Part shown: piece by piece, positions 22,597 through 31,210 of the stretch
Layout of the letters: every line of letters starts with the position of its first letter
Numbering within the stretch: the first letter of the stretch is position 1
Source of the DNA: Burkholderiaceae bacterium
GTDB taxonomy: Bacteria; Pseudomonadota; Gammaproteobacteria; Burkholderiales; Burkholderiaceae_C
Length of the DNA: 35,495 nucleotides
Direction of reading: 5' to 3'
NCBI GenBank assembly: GCA_004322085.1
Contig: SCRR01000259.1
Location: 1 to 35,495 of the forward strand
Notes under the pieces: generated by a model
Told to the model about the DNA's origin: nothing
What the model saw: only the letters and a program-made list of their open reading frames with translations
The model's database searches: none
Translations under genes and position numbers: made by a program

Positions 22597-23523
22597 TCAG
22601 CCCAGCTCGCTGCGGCGTGGCATGTCGGCACCGCGGCGCGAACAGGTGATGGCCGCGGCGCGCGCAGCAAAACCCAGCGCCAATTCCAGGTCGGCACTGG
22701 ACAGTGTTGCGAGCGCCGGCACCGACAACGCGTCGTGTTCGGCCAGCCAGGTCAGCAGCGCGGCCTGAAAGGTATCGCCGGCGCCCACCGTATCGACTAC
22801 CTCGACCGGGGTCGTCGGCACGGTGGCGCAGGCGTTCGGCGTGCAGCCCACGACACCCCCGCTGCCGCGCGTCACGACGGCCAGCTTCACGCCGTGGCTC
22901 AGTGCCCGGCGGGCGAACTCTTCAGGGGTGACGCCGGGCAGAAGCAGTTGCAGGTCTTCTTCGCTGATCTTGAGCAGGTCGGTGCGCGTGAGCATCCATT
23001 GCAGCATGTCCCCCCAGCGTGTCAGATCGGGCTCCACATTCAGGCGGATGTTGGGGTCGTAGGCGATCAGCGTGCGCCCATGTTCGCGCTCGACCAGTGC
23101 GCGCAGCGTCGAAGCCGTCGGCTCCACCACTGTGGCAAAGGAGCCGAGGTGGATCGCGTCGATGTCCTGGGGCAACGAGGCCAGCGCGGCGGTCGTGAGC
23201 AGGCGGTCGGCACAGCCCTGGCCGTAGAAGGAATACGAAGGCACGCCCTGGGAATCGACGCCAACGAGCCCGAGCGTGGTCGGCGCGTCCATGCGCTGTA
23301 CCGCCGAGGTATCGACTCCCTCGGCCACGAGCGTTTGCACCAATCGCTCGCCGAGGAAGTCCCGGGACACCGCTGAAAAAAAAGCCACCGGTTGCGCGAG
23401 CCGCGCCAATCCGACCGCCGCGTTGAACGGCGACCCTCCTACTCGGGCGTCCAGGGTCATGCCTGCAGCGGTGGGGCCGACCGCAAACACGTCCATCAAT
23501 GCTTCACCGCAGACAACGAACAT
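22597..23523 (-). CDS. PfkB-family sugar kinase, probable fructokinase
   Basis: Ribokinase/PfkB kinase, 308 residues from ATG 23523 (MFVVCGEALMDVF, the usual beginning of this group). An upstream ATG at 23616 would add 31 residues that do not look like the fold. The N-terminal substrate loop VGGSPFNAAVGLARL and the C-terminal ATP/anion-hole motif DTVGAGDTFQAALL with the catalytic Asp are both intact. It probably phosphorylates fructose to fructose-6-phosphate, inferred from its divergent position to the frcBCA-type importer and pgi. The 25-base palindrome at 23629 lies in its upstream region and may control it too. It converges with dnaE2. Confidence 0.85.
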   Translation of the reverse strand: MFVVCGEALMDVFAVGPTAAGMTLDARVGGSPFNAAVGLARLAQPVAFFSAVSRDFLGERLVQTLVAEGVDTSAVQRMDAPTTLGLVGVDSQGVPSYSFYGQGCADRLLTTAALASLPQDIDAIHLGSFATVVEPTASTLRALVEREHGRTLIAYDPNIRLNVEPDLTRWGDMLQWMLTRTDLLKISEEDLQLLLPGVTPEEFARRALSHGVKLAVVTRGSGGVVGCTPNACATVPTTPVEVVDTVGAGDTFQAALLTWLAEHDALSVPALATLSSADLELALGFAARAAAITCSRRGADMPRRSELG

Positions 23524-23628
23524 GACACAGCTTTCATTCGGGTTGAGGGGCGTCATCACAGCGCGCGGCAGGAATGGCAACGGGTCAAGCATGCCTGCTT
23601 TTATTTTTTCGGGCATCAGGGTTTTCCA

Positions 23629-23653
23629 TTAATAAATCGCCTTGATTTATTAA
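23629..23653. promoter_or_regulatory. Perfect 25-base palindromic operator (candidate ROK regulator site)
   Basis: Arms TTAATAAATC (23629-23638) and GATTTATTAA (23644-23653) are exact reverse complements around a 5-base spacer. It lies between the divergent kinase and importer genes and overlaps the importer's -35 element, a classic repressor position. AT-rich palindromes are typical of NagC/Mlc-type ROK operators, and a ROK regulator is encoded in the same gene set. Confidence 0.75.
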
Positions 23654-23670
23654 TTAATAGCTCCGATACT
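23642..23670 (+). promoter_or_regulatory. Candidate promoter of the sugar importer operon
   Basis: TTGATT (23642-23647) and GATACT (23665-23670), spaced exactly 17 bases. The -35 lies inside the palindromic operator. The leader to the frcB-like ATG is about 90 bases. Confidence 0.6.
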
Positions 23671-23763
23671 CATGCCAGACCCGCAAGCGAGGCACGGCAA
23701 AACCAGATGCCGAACTCCTGCTGGTTCAAGGCCCCCAACCCGACTCACACCAGGAGACAATCC

Positions 23764-24762
23764 ATGAAACTCAAGAACGCCACTGTCCTTGCCGCCCTGC
23801 TGGCCAGCGCCGGCCTCGCGATCGCTGCCGACGCACCAGTCATCGGCCTGATCACGAAAACCGACACGAACCCCTACTTCGTGACCATGAAGAAAGGCGC
23901 AACAGCCGAGGCGACCAAGCTGGGCGCCAAGCTACTCACTGCCGCCGGCAGGATGGATGGCGACAATGCCGGGCAGGTCACGGCCATCGAGAACATGGTG
24001 GCTGCGGGTGCCAAGACGATCCTGATCACGCCGAGTGACGCAAAGGCCATCGTGCCCTCGATCAAGAAGGCCGAGGCGCAAGGCGTCATGTTCATTGCGC
24101 TGGACAGTCCGACCGAACCGATGAGCGCGGCCAATGCGCTGTTCGCAACCAACAACTACACGGCCGGCGAGTTGATCGGCGAGTACGCCAAGGCCGCGAT
24201 GGCGGGCAAGCCCGTGAAGATCGCCATGATGGACCTGTTTCCTGGCAATCCGGTCGGTGCACAGCGGCATAACGGTTTCATGAAGGGCTTTGGAATGAAG
24301 GCTGCGGACGCCTCCAGCAATGAACTGTCCACCAACCCTGCCATCGTGTGCTCGGCCGACAGCTACGGCGACCAGGCCAAGGGTCAGACCGGGATGGAGA
24401 ACTGCCTGCAAAAGGACCCCGGCATCAACCTGGTCTACACCATCAACGAACCGGCGGCAGCCGGTGCCTACCAGGCACTGAAGTCAGCCGGCAAGGAAAA
24501 AGGCGTGTTGATCGTGTCGATTGACGGCGGCTGCAAGGGTGTGGAAAACGTGAAGGCCGGGGTGATCGCGGCAACCTCCCAGCAGTACCCGCTGAAGATG
24601 GCCGCCATGGGCGTGGAAGCGGGCGTGAACTTCGCGAAGACAGGCAAGAAGGTCAGCGGCTATACCGACACTGGCGTCACGCTGATCACCGACAAGCCAA
24701 TCACAGGCGTCGCCAGCAAGGACACCAAGTTCGGCATGGACATGTGCTGGGGCAACAAGTAA
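23764..24762 (+). CDS. frcB: Sugar ABC transporter periplasmic substrate-binding protein, FrcB-like
   Basis: Periplasmic binding protein of 332 residues with a Sec signal (MKLKNATVLAALLASAGLAI, cleavage near AIA-AD). The mature protein is the type I, ribose-binding fold: PVIGLITKTDTNPYFVTMKK, GAKTILITPSDAKAIVPSIK, VMFIALDSPTEP and TINEPAAAGAYQALKSAGKE. ATG 23764 has AGGAGA upstream; an open frame extends further 5' but without a ribosome site. Fructose is the favoured ligand because the operon has a single-domain ATPase like FrcA and a nearby kinase and pgi. Ribose or mannose are alternatives. Confidence 0.85.
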   Translation: MKLKNATVLAALLASAGLAIAADAPVIGLITKTDTNPYFVTMKKGATAEATKLGAKLLTAAGRMDGDNAGQVTAIENMVAAGAKTILITPSDAKAIVPSIKKAEAQGVMFIALDSPTEPMSAANALFATNNYTAGELIGEYAKAAMAGKPVKIAMMDLFPGNPVGAQRHNGFMKGFGMKAADASSNELSTNPAIVCSADSYGDQAKGQTGMENCLQKDPGINLVYTINEPAAAGAYQALKSAGKEKGVLIVSIDGGCKGVENVKAGVIAATSQQYPLKMAAMGVEAGVNFAKTGKKVSGYTDTGVTLITDKPITGVASKDTKFGMDMCWGNK

Positions 24763-24836
24763 GCGCCGCAAACTGAAGAGCGACGACGCCCGCTGGTCTG
24801 CTGCTGCCACCGCCCGTTACCCCCACCGGAGACAAT

Positions 24837-25799
24837 ATGTCCATCACCAAACCTTCATGGCTGCCACCCGTGGCCACGCTCGGCCCGCTGATCGCGTTGC
24901 TGCTCGCAGTGATCTTCTTTGCCATGCAAAGCGACCGATTCATGTCGGTGCAGAACTTTTCGCTGATCTTGCAGCAAGTCATGGTGGTGGGACTGATTGC
25001 CATCGGCCAGACGCTGATCATCCTGACCGCAGGCATTGATCTGGCGTGCGGTGCGGTGATGGCGCTGGGCGGCATCGTGATGACCAAGCTGGCCGTGGAC
25101 AGTGGCATGAATCAGTACCTCGCGATCGTATGCGGGATCCTGGTTTGCATGGCGTTCGGACTGATCAACGGTCTGCTCGTCACCCGCATCCGGCTGCCGT
25201 CGTTCATCGTCACCCTGGGCACCCTGAACATCGCCTTCGCGTTCACCCAGCTCTACTCGGGCGCGGAGACGATTACCGGCCTGCCGCCGGCCATGACCTT
25301 CTTTGGCAACACGTTCCGGCTCGGCAACGCGGAAATCAACTACGGTGCCCTGCTGATGCTATTGCTGTACCTCTTCATGTGGTGGTGGTTGCGCGAGACT
25401 CAGCCCGGGCGTCATATCTACGCGGTCGGCAATAACCCGGAGGCCACCCGCCTGACCGGTATCGCGACCGACAAGGTGCTGCTCGGCGTGTATGTGACCG
25501 CCGGACTCTTTTATGGCATCGCCTCACTGCTGTCGGTGGCGCGAACCGGTGTGGGTGATCCGAATGCCGGGCAAACCGAAAACCTGAGCGCGATTACGGC
25601 GGTGGTGCTGGGCGGCACCAGCCTGTTCGGGGGCCGCGGCATGATCCTGGGCAGCCTGATCGGCGCCTTGATCGTGGGCGTGTTCCGCAATGGACTCACG
25701 CTGATGGGGGTGTCTTCTGTCTACCAGGTGTTGATCACCGGCATCCTGGTCATTCTGGCGGTGACTACTGATCAACTCTCACACAAAGGGGCACACTGA
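24837..25799 (+). CDS. frcC: Sugar ABC transporter permease, FrcC-like
   Basis: Inner-membrane permease of 320 residues in the BPD_transp_2/RbsC family, with eight or more hydrophobic segments starting at LIALLLAVIFFAMQ. Family blocks: GQTLIILTAGIDLACGAVMA, LPSFIVTLGTLNIAFAFTQL, the EAA-like loop GNNPEATRLTGIATDKVLLG, and AVVLGGTSLFGGRGMILGSL. GGAGA precedes the ATG. Its stop overlaps the ATPase start by one base, so the importer subunits are translationally coupled. Confidence 0.93.
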   Translation: MSITKPSWLPPVATLGPLIALLLAVIFFAMQSDRFMSVQNFSLILQQVMVVGLIAIGQTLIILTAGIDLACGAVMALGGIVMTKLAVDSGMNQYLAIVCGILVCMAFGLINGLLVTRIRLPSFIVTLGTLNIAFAFTQLYSGAETITGLPPAMTFFGNTFRLGNAEINYGALLMLLLYLFMWWWLRETQPGRHIYAVGNNPEATRLTGIATDKVLLGVYVTAGLFYGIASLLSVARTGVGDPNAGQTENLSAITAVVLGGTSLFGGRGMILGSLIGALIVGVFRNGLTLMGVSSVYQVLITGILVILAVTTDQLSHKGAH

Positions 25800-26602
25800 T
25801 GAGCACAGCCAATCAAACCCCGGCGCTCGTAATGGAAGCGCGCGGACTGGTCAAGCGGTACGGCCACGTCACCGCGCTCGACGGCAGTGATTTTGAATTG
25901 CGTGCCGGCGAGATCATCGCGGTGATCGGCGACAACGGCGCCGGCAAGTCTTCGCTGATCAAGGCGCTGTCGGGTGCCACGATCCCCGACGAGGGCCAGA
26001 TCCGGCTGGACGGCAAGGTCATCCATTTCAAGTCACCCATCGATGCGCGCCGCGAAGGCATCGAGACGGTCTATCAGGACCTTGCGGTGGCACCCGCGAT
26101 GACGATTGCAGAGAACCTGTTCATGGGCCGCGAAATCATCAAGCCCGGCTGGTTCTCGCAGTTGCTGCGCGTGATCGACAAGAGGCAGATGCTGGAGCAG
26201 AGCATTGCGCGGATGAATGATCTCAAGGTCGGCATCCGCTCCATGACGCAGGCGGTCGAAACACTCTCGGGCGGGCAGCGCCAGTGCGTCGCCGTGGCGC
26301 GCAGTGCCGCGTTCGCCAGGCACGTCGTGATCCTGGATGAGCCGACGGCCGCGCTCGGCGTCAAGGAAGGCAACATGGTGCTCGAGCTGATCCGGCGCAT
26401 TCGCGACAAGGGCCTGCCGGTGATCCTGATCAGCCACAACATGCCGCATGTGTTCGAGGTGGCCGACCGCATCCATGTGGCCAGGCTGGGCAAACGCGCG
26501 GCCTTGCTGGATCCGAAAAAAATCAGCATGAGCGACACGGTGGCGGTCATGACGGGCGCCATGAGCCCGCAGGACATACCTGCAGACTGCCTGGCCCATT
26601 GA
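25799..26602 (+). CDS. frcA: Sugar ABC transporter ATPase, FrcA-like
   Basis: ATP-binding subunit of 267 residues with a single nucleotide-binding domain, as in FrcA and unlike the double-domain RbsA/XylG ATPases. Walker [10 protein letters not shown] (44-52), signature LSGGQ (156-160), Walker B VVILDE (176-181), switch His in LISHNMPHV. It starts in a TGATG overlap with the permease gene. A truncated fucU reading frame follows 10 bases later. Confidence 0.92.
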   Translation: MSTANQTPALVMEARGLVKRYGHVTALDGSDFELRAGEIIAVIGDNGAGKSSLIKALSGATIPDEGQIRLDGKVIHFKSPIDARREGIETVYQDLAVAPAMTIAENLFMGREIIKPGWFSQLLRVIDKRQMLEQSIARMNDLKVGIRSMTQAVETLSGGQRQCVAVARSAAFARHVVILDEPTAALGVKEGNMVLELIRRIRDKGLPVILISHNMPHVFEVADRIHVARLGKRAALLDPKKISMSDTVAVMTGAMSPQDIPADCLAH

Positions 26603-26612
26603 GGACGCGACG

Positions 26613-26771
26613 ATGCTCAAGGGAGTCGATCCGCTGCTCTCGCCCGAGATGCCGAAGTTATTGTGCGAGATGGGGCACGGCGACGAGATCGTGCTGGCTG
26701 ACGCGAACTTCGCGGCCGCCTCGCTCGGGCGCGGCAAACTACTGGCGATCGCCGGGGAGCTTCGCAAGTGA
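26613..26771 (+). pseudogene. Truncated FucU/RbsD-type sugar mutarotase
   Basis: ATG 26613 begins [20 protein letters not shown] and continues [20 protein letters not shown], a near-perfect match to the N-terminus of the FucU mutarotase family. It then ends after only 52 residues ([11 protein letters not shown]) against about 140-150 normally. The conserved C-terminal half is absent, so the enzyme cannot be functional as such. The stop overlaps the ROK gene's GTG start (GTGA), which suggests the stub may survive to couple translation. The likely history is an in-place deletion. Confidence 0.8.
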
Positions 26772-28009
26772 ACGAAGCACGCATTGCGGCGACGCCGACT
26801 GAAGCCCGGTTACGACCACGGGGCTCCAACCAGGTCGGCATGCGGCAGTTCAACGAGCGGGTTGTGCTGCAGGCGATCCGGCTGCAGGGGAGTTGTCCGA
26901 AGGCCGAAATTGCGCGCCTGACGCATTTGACGGCACAGACCGTGCAGCTCATCATTGGTCGTCTGGAGGCTGATGATCTGGTGCGAAAACTGGCGCCCGT
27001 GCGTGGCAAGGTCGGCCAGCCCTCGGTGCCGATGGCACTCAACCCGGACGGTGCGTTCTCCATTGGTGTGAAGATCGGTCGCCGCAACGCGGATATGTTG
27101 CTGGTGGACTTCACGGGCCAGGTTCGCGAGCGCCTGTCACTGAGCTATCCGTTCCCCGATCCACTCAAGCTATTCGGCGACATCGACGCCGGGCTGCGGC
27201 AACTGCGCAAGTCGCTCACACCCGCGCTGCGCAAACGCCTGCACGGCATCGGTGTTGCTGCCCCGCTGTCGCTCGGCGGCTGGAAGGTGCTTCTTGGCAT
27301 CACACCCGAACTCGCGCAAGAGTGGAATGACATCGACATGTGCGAGCGAATCGCCTCGCTGGATGGCGCTGCCGGGCTGCCGGTCGAGTTCGTCAAGGAC
27401 ACGGCCGCCGCCTGCGTGGCGGAGTTGGTGGCGGGTCGCGGCCGCAGCGTGCGCAGCTTCCTGTACTTCTTTGTCGACACCTTCATTGGCGGCGGCCTGG
27501 TGCTTGACAGCCACCTGTTCGGGGGCCTCAACGGCAACGCCGGTGCGGTGGGTTCGCTGCCGCTGGGTCTGAGCACCACCGCCGGCATGCCGCCCGAACA
27601 ACTGCTCAACGTCGGTTCGCTGTGGAACCTGGAAGCCCTATACGCCAAGGCCGGCATCGACACGGGCGCCTGGGTCGATGCGCGCGCGCTGGACGCGCCC
27701 TGGCTGGCGAGCACGCAAGCCTGGCTGGACCGGGCCTGCCCGGCCATTGCGCTGGCCATCAACAGCGCTGCCTGTCTGCTCGATCTGGGTGGCGTGATTA
27801 TTGACGGCTCCTTCGGCCGCGAATTGCTGGCGGCGCTGGTGCCTGGGGTCGAACGAGCACTCGACCTTTACAACTGGGAAGGTGCAGCACGGCCCAGGGT
27901 GCTGGCCGGCACCATTGGCAGCGACGCGCGTGCCATAGGTGGCGCACTGCTGCCGTTGTACGCGAATTTCGCGCCGGATCGGGATTTGTTCCTGAAAGTT
28001 GACCCTTGA
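26768..28009 (+). CDS. ROK-family transcriptional regulator
   Basis: 413 residues with an N-terminal winged helix-turn-helix (about 27-75: [20 protein letters not shown], then [19 protein letters not shown]) and a C-terminal ROK sugar-kinase-like domain ([49 protein letters not shown]). Likely a sugar-responsive repressor of the importer and Entner-Doudoroff genes, acting at the palindrome at 23629-23653. The zinc-binding CxCGxxGC motif usual in ROK proteins is missing after [12 protein letters not shown], seen also in other Burkholderiales-type sugar ROK regulators from memory. GTG start overlapping the fucU stub stop. Confidence 0.9.
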   Translation: MNEARIAATPTEARLRPRGSNQVGMRQFNERVVLQAIRLQGSCPKAEIARLTHLTAQTVQLIIGRLEADDLVRKLAPVRGKVGQPSVPMALNPDGAFSIGVKIGRRNADMLLVDFTGQVRERLSLSYPFPDPLKLFGDIDAGLRQLRKSLTPALRKRLHGIGVAAPLSLGGWKVLLGITPELAQEWNDIDMCERIASLDGAAGLPVEFVKDTAAACVAELVAGRGRSVRSFLYFFVDTFIGGGLVLDSHLFGGLNGNAGAVGSLPLGLSTTAGMPPEQLLNVGSLWNLEALYAKAGIDTGAWVDARALDAPWLASTQAWLDRACPAIALAINSAACLLDLGGVIIDGSFGRELLAALVPGVERALDLYNWEGAARPRVLAGTIGSDARAIGGALLPLYANFAPDRDLFLKVDP

Positions 28010-28019
28010 AAGAGACTGC

Positions 28020-29660
28020 ATGATGAACTCGCCGGAAAGCAATTCGATGCAACGAGAGATGATTTTTCATCGCTGTGACCGGACCGACGCGTGGAAGGTG
28101 CTGCAACGCCATTACGAGACACAGGGCCGCAGATTCAATCTGCGCGATGCCTTCGCGCGTTCCGCTGACCGATTCGAGATCATGAGCGTGCAGGCTCCGG
28201 AGGTCTTTGCCGACCTGTCGAAGAATCTGCTGGACACTGCGACGCTGCAACTCCTGCTCGATCTGGCGCGCGAGTGCGGTGTCGAAACCCGGCGTGCCGC
28301 CATGTTCGCCGGCCAGCCCGTCAACACGACCGAAGGGCGTGCGGTACTGCACACGGCGCTGCGCGCGCCCAAGGGGCAGGGCCCTTTCAGCGACGACGTT
28401 CATCGTGTGCTCGATGCGATGCTGGCTTACGCCGAGACCGTGCGCGACACGGCAACAAGCGGCATTCGGCACATCGTCAACATCGGCATTGGCGGCAGCG
28501 ATCTGGGGCCACAGATGGTGGTTCCGGCGCTCGACGCGTTCGCCCACCGGGGCTTGACGTTCCACTTTGTCTCGAATGTCGACGGCCACGACATCGTTCC
28601 CACTCTGCGGGGCCTGAAGCCGGCCGAGACCCTGTTTGTCATTGCCAGCAAGACCTTCACCACACAGGAGACGATGGCCAACGCGCATGTCGCGAAGGAC
28701 TGGTTCGTAGCCAACGGTGGCACCGACACGGCCCGGCAATTCGTTGCCGCCACAACCAACGTGAAGGCCGCCGCTGAATTCGGCATCACCACCACCTTTG
28801 GCTTCTGGGACTGGGTCGGTGGGCGCTACTCGCTCTGGTCCGCCATCGGGCTGCCGATCGGACTGGCCATCGGTGCGGAGCATTTTTGCGCGCTGCTCGC
28901 CGGAGCCCACGCGATGGATCGCCATTTTGCCGAAGCGCCGGCGCACAGGAACCTGCCGCTGCTGCTCGGGTTGCTCGATGTCTGGTACCGCAACTTCCAT
29001 GGGTTCACAAGCCGCAGCGTGGCGCCGTACCACCAGGGCCTGCGGCGACTTCCGGCCTATCTGCAGCAGCTCGAAATGGAGAGCAACGGCAAATGTGTCG
29101 ATCTCGGCGGCGAGCCGCTGCCCTTTGCCACCAGCCCGGTGGTGTGGGGCGAGCCGGGAACCAACGGACAGCACGCCTACTTCCAGATGCTGCACCAGGG
29201 CACGGACGTGATTCCGGTCGAGTTCATCCTGGTGAAGACGCCGGCGCATCCTTTGCACGACCTGCACGCCAAGCTCCTCGCGAACGGCCTGGCGCAGTCG
29301 CAGGCGCTGATGCGGGGCAAGTCCAGCGCCGAGGCCCTAGGCGAAAAGGCGTCGACGGCGTCGGCGGCGCTGGACCCGCTGGTGCTGGCGAAGCACCGCA
29401 GCTTTCCCGGCAATCGCCCCAGCACGACATTGATCCTGGATGAACTCACGCCGACGAGTCTGGGCGCACTGATTGCGCTTTACGAGCACCGCGTCTTCAC
29501 CAGTGGCGCCGTGTGGGGCATCAACAGCTTCGACCAGTGGGGTGTGGAGCTGGGAAAGGCGCTGTGCGCGGACCTGCTTCCGCGCCTCGCAAAGGACGGC
29601 GACCTCGACGGCATCGACGCCTCGACGGCCGGACTCATTCAACGATTGCGAGCGGCCTAG
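28020..29660 (+). CDS. pgi: Glucose-6-phosphate isomerase
   Basis: Interconverts fructose-6-phosphate and glucose-6-phosphate; 546 residues, normal length. Signatures: NIGIGGSDLGPQMVVPAL, SKTFTTQETMANA, WVGGRYSLWSAIGLPI, YHQGLRRLPAYLQQLEMESN, and GINSFDQWGVELGK near the C-terminus (PGI signature 2). ATG 28020 lies 10 bases after the ROK stop with AAAGAGAC upstream; the second ATG at 28023 is equally possible. In this operon it likely carries F6P from the kinase up to G6P for Zwf, feeding the Entner-Doudoroff branch. Confidence 0.95.
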   Translation: MMNSPESNSMQREMIFHRCDRTDAWKVLQRHYETQGRRFNLRDAFARSADRFEIMSVQAPEVFADLSKNLLDTATLQLLLDLARECGVETRRAAMFAGQPVNTTEGRAVLHTALRAPKGQGPFSDDVHRVLDAMLAYAETVRDTATSGIRHIVNIGIGGSDLGPQMVVPALDAFAHRGLTFHFVSNVDGHDIVPTLRGLKPAETLFVIASKTFTTQETMANAHVAKDWFVANGGTDTARQFVAATTNVKAAAEFGITTTFGFWDWVGGRYSLWSAIGLPIGLAIGAEHFCALLAGAHAMDRHFAEAPAHRNLPLLLGLLDVWYRNFHGFTSRSVAPYHQGLRRLPAYLQQLEMESNGKCVDLGGEPLPFATSPVVWGEPGTNGQHAYFQMLHQGTDVIPVEFILVKTPAHPLHDLHAKLLANGLAQSQALMRGKSSAEALGEKASTASAALDPLVLAKHRSFPGNRPSTTLILDELTPTSLGALIALYEHRVFTSGAVWGINSFDQWGVELGKALCADLLPRLAKDGDLDGIDASTAGLIQRLRAA

Positions 29661-29687
29661 GACGAACGTTCCCGAGGCCGCCACGCC

Positions 29688-31181
29688 ATGGAAAGCAGCA
29701 TGTCATTCGATCTCGTCTTTTTCGGCGGTACCGGCGATCTGGCCTGGCGCAAGCTGATGCCCGCCCTGTTCCAGGCCTTTCGTCACGGCAAGCTACCGCC
29801 CGGCGGGCGTATCGTTGCGGTCGCATGGGAAGATTTTGCCGATGACACCTATCGCATCTGGCTGAAGGAGCGTTTCCACGACGTCGAGGGCGCCAAGCGG
29901 CCCAGCGACGAGGAGTTCGCGCGCTTCGCCGTGCTGGTGCGCTACTTACGAGTCGACTTGTCAAAGCCCGAGGACTATGTCCGGCTGCGGCAATGGCTGG
30001 ACGGGCCGCGGGACGTAGAGGGTCACGGCGCGGATTCGGCGGAAACGGTGGTGCTTTACCTGGCCACCAGCCCGCACCTGTTCCCGCAGATCTGCCAACA
30101 ACTCGGCGCGGTCGGACTGAACGGACCGAACGTGCGCGTGGTGCTCGAAAAGCCGCTCGGGCACGATCTGGAAAGCGCACAGGAAATCAACCGCGTGGTG
30201 CGCTCGGTGTTCAGCGAAACTCAAGCCTTTCGCATCGACCATTACCTGGGCAAGTCGGCGGTGCAGAACCTGATGGCGCTGCGCTTCGGTAATGCGCTGT
30301 TCGAGCCGCTGTGGCGCCGCGAAAGCATCGCCAACATCCAGATCACGCTGGCCGAGCAACTCGGCGTGGGTACGCGCGGTGACTTCTACGATCGCACCGG
30401 CGCGTTACGCGACATGATCCAGAACCATGCGCTGCAATTGCTGACGATGATTGCGATGGAGCCGCCTTCGCGCAACGATGCCAACGCGATTCGCGACGAG
30501 AAGCTGAAGGTCCTGCATGCGCTCAAGCCGTTCACCGAGGACAACGTGCTGCGCGATGTGATACGCGGCCAGTACCGCCGCGGCACGGTCGGCGGCCAAC
30601 CCGTACCTGGCTATCAGGAAGAAGCGAAAGTGCCATCGCACAGCCACACCGAGACCTTCGTCGCGCTGCGAACCGAGGTGCAGAACTGGCGCTGGTCGGG
30701 CGTGCCCTTCTACCTGCGCACCGGCAAGCGTCTGGCAGCGCCCGAAGCGCAGATCGTGGTGAATTTCCGTCCCGCGCCACACCGTATCTTCCCGGGTGCG
30801 AACGTGCCGAACAAATTGGTCATCAAGCTGCAGCCTGAGGACGGCCTGGAGCTGCACCTGCTGGCGGCCAAGGGATCCGGCCCATCGGAAGCGCTGTCGC
30901 CGGTGTGCCTCGATCTCGATTTCGACGAGGCTTTCGCCGAGAACCGGGTAGGCGGCTACGAGCGCCTGCTGCTGGAGGCGATTGCCGGTCGCCTGAACCT
31001 GTTCGTGCGCAGCGACGAGCAGGAACAGGCCTGGCGCTGGATCGAACCCGTATTGCGCGCCTGGGAGCGCGACAACGATATCTCCGGCGGTCCTCGCTCC
31101 TATCCCGCCGGCACCTGGGGGCCCGCGGCGGCCAGCGCGCTGGTGGCGCGCGACGGCTTCGCATGGCCCGAGGAACAGTGA
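29688..31181 (+). CDS. zwf: Glucose-6-phosphate 1-dehydrogenase
   Basis: Oxidises G6P to 6-phosphogluconolactone with NAD(P)+; 497 residues. N-terminal dinucleotide motif DLVFFGGTGDLAWRKLMPAL, active-site block RIDHYLGK at 182-189 with the catalytic His, and VPFYLRTGKRL. The start could equally be ATG 29700 (MSFDLVFF), which has GGAAAG four bases upstream; 29688 has a more distant GAGG. It lies 27 bases after pgi. No 6-phosphogluconolactonase gene is adjacent, unusual for such operons. Confidence 0.95.
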   Translation: MESSMSFDLVFFGGTGDLAWRKLMPALFQAFRHGKLPPGGRIVAVAWEDFADDTYRIWLKERFHDVEGAKRPSDEEFARFAVLVRYLRVDLSKPEDYVRLRQWLDGPRDVEGHGADSAETVVLYLATSPHLFPQICQQLGAVGLNGPNVRVVLEKPLGHDLESAQEINRVVRSVFSETQAFRIDHYLGKSAVQNLMALRFGNALFEPLWRRESIANIQITLAEQLGVGTRGDFYDRTGALRDMIQNHALQLLTMIAMEPPSRNDANAIRDEKLKVLHALKPFTEDNVLRDVIRGQYRRGTVGGQPVPGYQEEAKVPSHSHTETFVALRTEVQNWRWSGVPFYLRTGKRLAAPEAQIVVNFRPAPHRIFPGANVPNKLVIKLQPEDGLELHLLAAKGSGPSEALSPVCLDLDFDEAFAENRVGGYERLLLEAIAGRLNLFVRSDEQEQAWRWIEPVLRAWERDNDISGGPRSYPAGTWGPAAASALVARDGFAWPEEQ

Positions 31182-31210
31182 CGGCACCACGCCTGTATCG
31201 AGAGGAACGA

